Positions 1-4,846 of a DNA stretch of 7,415 nt are shown piece after piece (position 1 is the stretch's first letter; each line of letters opens with the position of its first letter). Source of the DNA: an uncultured Eubacteriales bacterium (GTDB lineage Bacteria; Bacillota; Clostridia; Lachnospirales; Anaerotignaceae); NCBI GenBank assembly GCA_902406135.1, contig CABPCX010000087.1:1-7415 (forward strand). Direction: 5' to 3'. Both the position numbers and the translations under genes were made by a program. Below the pieces are notes generated by a model that worked only from the letters and a program-made list of their open reading frames with translations, ran no database searches and was not told where the DNA came from.

Positions 1-287
1 CCCGTTAAAAGCCCGCTCTTTCCTCTGCTTCCTGCCGTGATAAATCCTGCCACGGCGGCCGAAAGGGCTGTGCTTATGGTAGAAACTATGCCCACAAAGG
101 ATTCGTCGGCATCGGTATATGTAAGAATAAGGGCGCAGACGGCAAATATTATGCACGTTATTCCAAGACCCATACCTATTCCTTTTAAAGCCGCAAACAT
201 TGTTCCATGTTCGGATGACCCTTTATTTGCCTTTGCAGAGTTTTCAGCAGCCGCTGTTTTTCGTGCTTTTTTGTTTTTGTCAGCCAT
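1..287 (-). CDS. TIGR04086/DUF3792 family small membrane protein, partial (C-terminus outside window)
   Basis: The gene reads leftward and is cut by the window edge after 95 complete codons. The start is the ATG at 285-287, preceded by a GGAGGG ribosome binding site (about 293-298). The first ~30 residues are hydrophilic and rich in Lys and Ala. A membrane segment follows at about residues 33-56 (ALKGIGMGLGITCII, then LILTYTD), an acidic loop (DADES), and a second hydrophobic segment at about 64-86 ending in GFITAGSRGKSG. The pattern of a K-G-hydrophobic first helix, an acidic turn and a second helix ending in a Gly/basic turn with GLLTG matches TIGR04086 (DUF3792, B. subtilis YrzE-like) proteins, which are four-helix membrane proteins of unknown function. 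The basic N-terminal extension is longer than I expect for the family. It lies 75 bases downstream of the PHP gene on the same strand with no clear terminator between, so co-transcription is possible. Family assignment is by pattern recall only; no function should be inferred. Confidence 0.75.
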   Translation of the reverse strand, partial: MADKNKKARKTAAAENSAKANKGSSEHGTMFAALKGIGMGLGITCIIFAVCALILTYTDADESFVGIVSTISTALSAAVAGFITAGSRGKSGLLT

Positions 288-300
288 AAATTCCCTCCGA

Positions 301-341
301 ATAAATATATTCTATAATTATTTATAATCTAATACATTTAT
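301..341. repeat. AT-only inverted repeat upstream of the TIGR04086 gene
   Basis: Arms 301-311 and 331-341 are complementary over 11 bases with one G-U type mismatch, around a 19-base AT-rich centre that can itself pair weakly. It sits between the PHP stop codon and the ribosome binding site of the membrane protein gene. It contains no GC pairs and no U-tract, so it is unlikely to terminate transcription. It may be only a by-product of AT-rich composition. Confidence 0.35.
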
Positions 342-362
342 ATTGAGGTATGGACTGATTTA

Positions 363-1217
363 TTACATAAGATGTTCTTTCATATCATCAGCAAATTTCT
401 GCGGTATCCTTAAGTTTCCTCTGCCTACGCCTATCTTTATGTCAGGCTTATTATCACCATGGAAATCACTGCCGCCGGATTTTAAAAGCTTATAGTATTC
501 GCATATTTTTCTTATTTCATCCGACTGTTTGGGAGTATATGTCGAATACATGGTCTCCATTCCCATAAGACCGTATTCTTTCAGCTCTCCCACAAGATTG
601 TGTATCTCAAGATATCCATAGCCGTACAGTGTGGCATGGGCAAGCACGGGTATTCCTCCTGAGCTTCGTATTACTTCAATACACTTTTTAGGCGTCAGTG
701 TTTCCCGCTTTACATATCCCGGCCTGCCTGATGATATATATTTATCAAAGGCCTCTCCCCTTGTTTTTACATATCCCTTATTGACCATTACATTGGCATA
801 GTGTGCCCTTGTTATTATTCCCCCTGCCGCATTTTCGTTAAGCTCATCAATTGTTATTTCAATACCGCATCTTGCAAGTGACTTTAACATTTTGGCATTT
901 CTCTCGTTTCTTTCTCCGACTATATATTCCATACTTTCCGTAAGGGCCCTGCTTTTATAGTCAATAAAAAGTCCAACTATATGGAGTTCCGTATTTTTAT
1001 ATGCCGATGCCAGCTCAATTCCGGGTATAGTCTCTATTTTTAACCTTTTTCCGGCATCCATAAATTCTTCTATTCCGTCTACTGTGTCATGGTCCGTAAG
1101 GGCTGCGGACGCCAGTCCCGCTTCCTTTGCATATTTAACAAGCTCCTCCGGTTTCAATGTTCCGTCAGAAGCCCTTGAATGAGTATGAAGGTCTGTATAC
1201 ATTTCTATCTGTTCCAT
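363..1217 (-). CDS. PHP-domain metal-dependent phosphoesterase (RNase AM / nucleotide phosphatase-like)
   Basis: This is a 284-residue cytosolic protein with a complete polymerase-and-histidinol-phosphatase (PHP) metal centre. Visible ligands are H11 and H13 in DLHTHSRASDG, D18, H43 in TDHDT, E68 in PGIEL, H79 in LHIVG, H194 in PVLAHA, and D251/H253 in GGSDFHG. The region between about 95 and 175 is the insertion common to stand-alone PHP phosphoesterases of the YciV/TrpH type. Characterised relatives hydrolyse 3',5'-nucleoside bisphosphates or trim short 5' RNA ends (RNase AM); which reaction this protein performs cannot be read from sequence. The chosen ATG has a GGAG eight bases upstream (AAAAGGAGATGATAAA). 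An internal Met at position 6 is possible but has no better site. It is divergent from proC, sharing a 119-base AT-rich intergenic region. The usual Pro after the third His motif is Ala here, which should not affect metal binding. Confidence 0.9.
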   Translation of the reverse strand: MEQIEMYTDLHTHSRASDGTLKPEELVKYAKEAGLASAALTDHDTVDGIEEFMDAGKRLKIETIPGIELASAYKNTELHIVGLFIDYKSRALTESMEYIVGERNERNAKMLKSLARCGIEITIDELNENAAGGIITRAHYANVMVNKGYVKTRGEAFDKYISSGRPGYVKRETLTPKKCIEVIRSSGGIPVLAHATLYGYGYLEIHNLVGELKEYGLMGMETMYSTYTPKQSDEIRKICEYYKLLKSGGSDFHGDNKPDIKIGVGRGNLRIPQKFADDMKEHLM

Positions 1218-1336
1218 TTTATCATCTCCTTTTTACAGTTTAACATAAAAAAGATATCATATAAAATTTTTTATAAATTTGTATGTTATTTTTTTCGTTT
1301 GTTGTATAATGATTAAAAACACTAAGGAGTGATTTT
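1218..1336. promoter_or_regulatory. Divergent intergenic region with proC -10 element and ribosome binding sites
   Basis: This AT-rich region separates the PHP gene (minus) from proC (plus). On the plus strand a perfect TATAAT lies at 1305-1310. No good -35 sits at the usual distance (TATGTT at 1282-1287 is poor). The proC ribosome binding site AAGGAGTG follows at 1324-1331, giving a short untranslated leader. On the minus strand a TATGAT-like -10 is visible near 1252-1260 upstream of the PHP ribosome binding site. No operator or riboswitch was recognised. Confidence 0.45.
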
Positions 1337-2137
1337 ATGAATTACGGATTTATAGGCGCAGGAAATATGGCCGGCGCTATAATAAAAGGTATGACTATCG
1401 GTACCGGAAGTTTTGAAGGAAAAGACATTTACGTTTATGACCTTTTCCCTGAAGCTGCCGAAAACCTTTCAAAGACCTGCGGTGTCAATAAATGCGATAC
1501 ATCAGCCGATGTTGTAGCTGCCGCTGACGTTTTGGTACTGGCAGTTAAACCCAATGTCCTTGAAGATGCTGTAAAGCCCATAAAAGAACAGCTTATCGCA
1601 AAAGCTCCTCTTATTATATCCATCGCAGCCGGAAAAACAGTAGAATTTTTGGAAAACCTAATTTCTCCTAAGCTGCCCATAGTCAGAGTAATGCCTAATA
1701 TAAACGCTAAGGTTGGCTGTGCTACCAGCGCTTTCTGCCCCAATGCAGCCGTAGCCGATGAGCAGAAAGAAGTCGTTAAAAATCTTTTCTCAACCGTAGG
1801 CTCAATTACCGAGCTTCCCGAGAAAATGTTTGGTATTCACGGAGTAATCGGCGGAGCCGCTCCTGCATTCGCATATCTTTATATTGATGCCCTCGCAAGG
1901 GCTGCCGTTAAGGCAGGTATGCCCAAAAAACAGGCCCTTGAACTTACTGCCCAGACAGTACTCGGAAGCGCAAAAATGGTACTCGAAAGCGGAGAACATC
2001 CTTGGGCTCTCATTGACCAGGTATGCTCACCCGGCGGTACAACAATAGAAGGTGTATGCTCCCTTGAGGCTGATGGCTTTGAATCATCACTCCATAGAGC
2101 CTTTGATGCGGTATACGAAAAAGACAAAAGATTATAA
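1337..2137 (+). CDS. proC: Pyrroline-5-carboxylate reductase
   Basis: ProC catalyses the last step of proline synthesis, reducing 1-pyrroline-5-carboxylate with NAD(P)H in the cytosol. The 266-residue length is normal. An N-terminal Rossmann fold opens with the dinucleotide motif GFIGAGNMAGA (residues 4-14), followed by AVKPN and SIAAGKT strands typical of the family. The C-terminal helical dimerisation/substrate domain starts around 165 (HGVIGGAAPAF) and carries the P5CR signature SPGGTTIEG at 231-239. The substrate-loop region usually reads G-S-G-P-A-Y; here it is GGAAPAF, a mild variant. The start ATG is supported by AAGGAGTG six bases upstream. It is the only plus-strand gene, has its own -10 (1305-1310) and ends in a hairpin terminator, so it is probably monocistronic. 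No glutamate kinase or glutamyl phosphate reductase gene is in the window. Confidence 0.95.
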   Translation: MNYGFIGAGNMAGAIIKGMTIGTGSFEGKDIYVYDLFPEAAENLSKTCGVNKCDTSADVVAAADVLVLAVKPNVLEDAVKPIKEQLIAKAPLIISIAAGKTVEFLENLISPKLPIVRVMPNINAKVGCATSAFCPNAAVADEQKEVVKNLFSTVGSITELPEKMFGIHGVIGGAAPAFAYLYIDALARAAVKAGMPKKQALELTAQTVLGSAKMVLESGEHPWALIDQVCSPGGTTIEGVCSLEADGFESSLHRAFDAVYEKDKRL

Positions 2138-2149
2138 AAACATAAAAAT

Positions 2150-2190
2150 AACCTCCTGCCGGTATTCTTCCGACGGGAGGTTTTATTTAT
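2150..2190. terminator. Rho-independent terminator between proC and the CAT-like gene, probably bidirectional
   Basis: The stem is formed by 2150-2162 (AACCTCCTGCCGG) and 2170-2182 (CCGACGGGAGGTT), with one G-U pair and one C-A mismatch around a 7-base loop. On the plus strand it is followed by TTTTATTTAT, which fits a terminator for proC. On the minus strand the flanking A-rich stretch gives a U-rich tail, so it can also stop transcripts of the convergent acetyltransferase-like gene. Confidence 0.85.
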
Positions 2191-2206
2191 ACAATCTTAA
2201 ATACTG

Positions 2207-2842
2207 TTATTCCAGTGAATCTATCAGCTCCTGCACTTCAATGAAAAATCTCGAAAGATGAAATCCGTCAGCAACGGCGTGGTGGATATTCATTGTGAGC
2301 GGCATAATCATTCTACCGTCCTTTATCTCATATTTTCCCCAGGTAATAACAGGTGCAAGAAATTTTCCTTCATCAAAGACGTGCACATCAAAATGTCTGT
2401 ATCTGACCCAGGGCAGGCAGGAAACATCAAAAAAATTAGGCGGCTGATTTTCGGCAAAAGCTCTTATATGTCTGTATCTTTTTCTATCGTCCAAAAATCG
2501 TCTGTGAAATTCAAAAATATCTTCCGAAAACTGTGTTGTCAGTTTTGTAAAGCACTCGTCATCTTTATGAAAGTCAGTATAACTTGGAGAAATAAAATCC
2601 CATTTTATAAGATTTCCTAGGTTATCCCATCCATACTTAAATTCGTCGTGCGCATTTACAATTTTTGATACAGTCCATATCATTGACGGATAAAATTTAA
2701 TTCCGTGTTTCTTATCAAACCTAACCAGCCTAGTTGCATCAATGTCTACGGTCAGGCTCATAACTATCCTCATATTGTCAATGTAAAATTTGAAAAGCTT
2801 TCCTCTGTTCCAAGTATCAATATCGATTGTTTTATAATTCAT
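2207..2842 (-). CDS. Chloramphenicol acetyltransferase-like (CatA family) O-acetyltransferase
   Basis: This 211-residue protein has the length and fold pattern of trimeric type A chloramphenicol acetyltransferases, which transfer acetyl from acetyl-CoA to the drug's hydroxyl. Landmarks in order: IDIDTWNRGKLFKFY (7-21) matches the IDxxxWxRKxxFxHY start; FYPSM near 50; SPSYTDFHKDDECF; DVSCLPWV (139-146) with Ser141 at the place of the family's Ser148; PVITWGKY with Thr167 at the place of Thr174; NIHHAVADGFH (185-195) with catalytic His188 and structural Asp192. Differences from classical CATs are Ala for Cys in HHAVCDG, RGK for RKE near the N-terminus, and Trp168 where Met is common, so the acceptor may not be chloramphenicol. 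The ATG at 2840-2842 has GAGGAG seven bases upstream, but that site can be buried in a hairpin. The gene is monocistronic and is preceded by a 12-codon leader ORF. Confidence 0.85.
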   Translation of the reverse strand: MNYKTIDIDTWNRGKLFKFYIDNMRIVMSLTVDIDATRLVRFDKKHGIKFYPSMIWTVSKIVNAHDEFKYGWDNLGNLIKWDFISPSYTDFHKDDECFTKLTTQFSEDIFEFHRRFLDDRKRYRHIRAFAENQPPNFFDVSCLPWVRYRHFDVHVFDEGKFLAPVITWGKYEIKDGRMIMPLTMNIHHAVADGFHLSRFFIEVQELIDSLE

Positions 2843-2849
2843 TTTAATT

Positions 2850-2941
2850 CTCCTCGTATTTTGATTTTTAGTCAGAAATACAAGGCTGTCCGGATAGAAT
2901 ATCTATTCCATACAAGTCTATCCTCTCAAGCCTTGTATGGA
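2850..2941 (-). promoter_or_regulatory. Candidate translational attenuator: competing hairpins and sequestered Shine-Dalgarno
   Basis: On the minus strand four repeated segments can pair in exclusive ways. Segment 1 is the end of the leader ORF (2929-2941), segment 2 is 2907-2916, segment 3 is 2876-2887, and segment 4 is 2852-2861, which includes GAGG of the CAT-like gene's Shine-Dalgarno (2850-2855). The 1:2 pairing (2932-2941 with 2907-2916) is 10 perfect base pairs. The 1:3 pairing (2929-2938 with 2878-2887) is also 10 perfect base pairs. The 3:4 pairing (2876-2885 with 2852-2861) is 10 base pairs with one G-U and hides the Shine-Dalgarno. A further 7-bp match (2917-2923 with 2892-2898) nests inside 1:3. 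So 1:2 plus 3:4 is an OFF arrangement and 1:3 leaves the site open. No U-tract follows 3:4, so control would be translational. That it works this way is inference. Confidence 0.65.
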
Positions 2942-2964
2942 GATACAGCAAGTCCAAGTTTCAT
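2926..2964 (-). CDS. 12-residue leader peptide ORF upstream of the CAT-like gene
   Basis: The ORF reads ATG AAA CTT GGA CTT GCT GTA TCT CCA TAC AAG GCT TGA, encoding MKLGLAVSPYKA. It is preceded by AGGGGTGG at 2969-2976, four to five bases before the ATG, a credible ribosome binding site. It ends 83 bases before the CAT-like start codon. Codons 8-12 form the 5' arm of two alternative hairpins that decide whether the downstream Shine-Dalgarno can be exposed. Short leader ORFs placed like this control inducible cat and erm genes through drug-stalled ribosomes. Ala6 and Ser8 are of the residue type (Ala/Ser/Thr) known to favour chloramphenicol-dependent stalling when penultimate in the nascent chain. 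I do not recognise this peptide from known leaders. Expression is inferred, not shown. Confidence 0.6.
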   Translation of the reverse strand: MKLGLAVSPYKA

Positions 2965-3000
2965 ATTACCACCCCTATATAAATTATTTTTATTTAATGC

Positions 3001-3029
3001 AAAAACGCCGGCAGATAGTAACTGCCGGC
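3001..3029 (-). terminator. Rho-independent terminator after the flippase gene
   Basis: A perfect 8-bp stem (GCCGGCAG at 3007-3014 with CTGCCGGC at 3022-3029) and a 7-base loop are followed on the minus strand by GTTTTTG. It lies about 40 bases after the flippase stop codon and about 36 bases before the leader ORF. The plus-strand side also has a T-rich flank (AAATTTTTAT), but no plus-strand gene runs into it. Confidence 0.88.
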
Positions 3030-3052
3030 AAATTTTTATATCATTCTAAATG

Positions 3053-3080
3053 ATTATATCTAAGCTGTTTTATCTGATAA
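3053..3080 (-). promoter_or_regulatory. Possible promoter for the CAT-like leader transcript, upstream of the flippase terminator
   Basis: On the minus strand TTATCA (3075-3080) and a perfect TATAAT (3053-3058) are 16 bases apart, straddling the flippase stop codon. Between the terminator hairpin and the leader ORF I find only poor promoter matches that would leave the leader's ribosome binding site outside the RNA. If this promoter is real, the transcript starts near 3046 and must pass through the terminator at 3001-3029. The region is AT-rich, so a chance match is quite possible. Confidence 0.3.
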
Positions 3081-4683
3081 GTCTAAGCTTTTTGAATATT
3101 CTTACCATAGACCTTCCCTTAGGTATGCTGTTAAAGTCTTTTTCTGTTATTCCTCTTATAAGCAGCATACATACAAGATAAACTCCCATTGCCAGAATTA
3201 TTGTTGCAAGTGTAGATATGGTATTTCCAAAAATAATATCAAACAGCTTATAAAATACTATACAGCTTACTCCCATAACCGCCGAGCATATCGCAGGCTT
3301 AACGAGTATCTGTCCATAGTATGGTCTTATTCCCGTTATTCTTGAAAGCATAATCAGGTCAAAGGCTGCCGCCGCAAGATAACATACGTCTGTGGAAATA
3401 ACGGCTCCCACTACGTTTATGGCAGGTATTTCTATAAGGAAACTGTTAAGAATTATCTTCACTACGGCACCTATAAGAGCACCTATTACCGGTATATAAA
3501 TCTTTCCTATACCCTGGAGTACTCCTGTAACTATCTGACACAGTGACAGGAATGCAATGGATACGGCTCCTGCCTTGAGAAGCACGCCGCCCTCGGGATA
3601 TGAAGGGAAAAGCATAAGCAGTATGTTATCTCCAAGCACTCCTATGCCGACTGCGGCAGGAATAGCTATTATCATTGCCATCTTAAGGGCAAGATTTATT
3701 TTATATTTGATAACCTTTCTGTCTCCTACAGTAACAGCCGTAGCGATATTAGGCACCGCCGCCGTTGCCATGGCTGATGATATGGAAACCGGCATAGTTG
3801 TAAGGGTTACATATTTTCCTGACAGCTGTCCATAAAGGGCCTGGGCCTCTTCTTCCGTAAAGGCTCCTGATTTTCTTAAGTTGGACATTACCATTGCCAC
3901 GTCAATGAGGTTGGACATACTGAATATGGCCGTACCTGCTATGATGGGCAGGGCCGTTGAAACGATGTTTTTAAGGGTTTCACGGTTAGTCTCCGCAGCA
4001 ATACCGCTTTGCTCGAACCTTATATTTTTGAATATGGTCTTTTTTTCTTTCTGATAGTATATGATTATTATTACAAGTCCGGCCAAAGCTCCAACGCCGG
4101 TACCGGCTGTTCCTCCGGCTGCTCCGAGGGGTATGCTCTGTTTTACAAGTATCCACGCCAGATATACGCTGAATATGGCGTTGAATATCTGCTCGATTAT
4201 CTGGGATACGGCCGTAGGAACCATTATATTAAGTCCCTGAAGGTATCCTCTGTATACGGACATAATGCTGACTATAAGCAGGGTCGGTGCAAGGGTCTTT
4301 ATGGAATAAACACTGTCTGCAATTCCTCCCCATGAGGCAAACTGCTCTGCGAATACATACAGCACAACCATACCTATGGAGCCAAGGGTAACTGCAAATG
4401 CAAGGGCTACCCTGAATACTCTGTGGGCATTCTGGAATTCGCCTTTAGCTATCCTGGTGGACACAAGCCTTGATATGGCGGCAGGCAGACCGGCCGAAGA
4501 AAGGATAAGCAGAAATGTATATATCTGATATCCCGCATTATATATTCCGTTTCCTGTATCTCCTATGAGTTCAGTAAGCGGAAGTCTGTATAAAAATCCT
4601 ATGAATCTTACTATAAGACTCGCGCTGGCCAGTATTGCGGCCTGCATAACGAACGAGCTTCCTCTTTTTTCTTTAGCAGTCAT
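3070..4683 (-). CDS. Putative lipid II / polysaccharide flippase, YtgP (MurJ-like) / SpoVB family
   Basis: This is a 537-residue integral membrane protein of the MATE/MurJ (MOP) superfamily, with about 14 predicted hydrophobic segments and only short loops. The N-terminal region LYRLPLTELIGDTGNGIYNAGYQIYTFLLILSSAGLPAAISRLVS (starting at residue 31, key elements RLPL, GxxGxGIYxxxY, GLPAAISR) is the hallmark of the Gram-positive YtgP/SpoVB group. It ends with a cationic tail (IFKKLRLIR). Relatives move undecaprenyl-linked precursors across the membrane: B. subtilis YtgP is a MurJ-type lipid II flippase, and SpoVB acts in spore cortex synthesis. Sequence alone does not tell which role applies here. 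The ATG at 4681-4683 has AGAGG seven bases upstream. It lies 163 bases downstream of typA with a hairpin between, so it is probably a separate unit, and it ends in a strong terminator. Confidence 0.88.
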   Translation of the reverse strand: MTAKEKRGSSFVMQAAILASASLIVRFIGFLYRLPLTELIGDTGNGIYNAGYQIYTFLLILSSAGLPAAISRLVSTRIAKGEFQNAHRVFRVALAFAVTLGSIGMVVLYVFAEQFASWGGIADSVYSIKTLAPTLLIVSIMSVYRGYLQGLNIMVPTAVSQIIEQIFNAIFSVYLAWILVKQSIPLGAAGGTAGTGVGALAGLVIIIIYYQKEKKTIFKNIRFEQSGIAAETNRETLKNIVSTALPIIAGTAIFSMSNLIDVAMVMSNLRKSGAFTEEEAQALYGQLSGKYVTLTTMPVSISSAMATAAVPNIATAVTVGDRKVIKYKINLALKMAMIIAIPAAVGIGVLGDNILLMLFPSYPEGGVLLKAGAVSIAFLSLCQIVTGVLQGIGKIYIPVIGALIGAVVKIILNSFLIEIPAINVVGAVISTDVCYLAAAAFDLIMLSRITGIRPYYGQILVKPAICSAVMGVSCIVFYKLFDIIFGNTISTLATIILAMGVYLVCMLLIRGITEKDFNSIPKGRSMVRIFKKLRLIR

Positions 4684-4762
4684 GTAATAACCTCTCTGTC
4701 AAAGCTTATGACCTCTTTTTAGTCAGCTTTTCCATAAAATACAAAATTTCTTATAAACAGCA

Positions 4763-4790
4763 CTGACGCGCCAGATAAGTGGCACGTCAG
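4763..4790 (-). terminator. Hairpin after typA, probable terminator with weak U-tract
   Basis: CTGACGCGCC (4763-4772) and GGCACGTCAG (4781-4790) pair over 10 bases with one G-U, around an 8-base loop. It lies 56 bases beyond the typA stop codon. On the minus strand it is followed by TGCTGTTTATAAG, a poor U-tract, so termination may be partial and some typA transcription could continue into the flippase gene. Confidence 0.55.
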
Positions 4791-4846
4791 AGATTTATTG
4801 ATACAATCTAAATATACACGTTTTCTCGGATATATGCAACGAAAAA

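Noticed and set aside
37..327. Plus-strand ORF of 96 codons overlapping the left-edge gene
   Set aside because: It is antisense to the TIGR04086 gene, has no ribosome binding site, and its protein has no family-like features, while the minus-strand reading has a clear start and membrane segments.
2876..2941. A tRNA or a known riboswitch (purine, c-di-GMP, fluoride) in the acetyltransferase leader
   Set aside because: No TTC-loop or acceptor arrangement is present, and conserved riboswitch core sequences are missing. A leader ORF with alternative hairpins explains the repeats better.
2705..3049. Plus-strand ORF of 114 codons across the acetyltransferase start and its leader
   Set aside because: It is a shadow of the minus-strand gene and of the hairpin leader; there is no ribosome binding site or recognisable domain, and it runs through the flippase terminator.
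4697..4702. Perfect TTGACA (minus strand) upstream of the flippase gene
   Set aside because: It lies within about 20 bases of the start codon and overlaps the ribosome binding site region; a -10 at the right distance would fall inside the coding sequence, and none is there.
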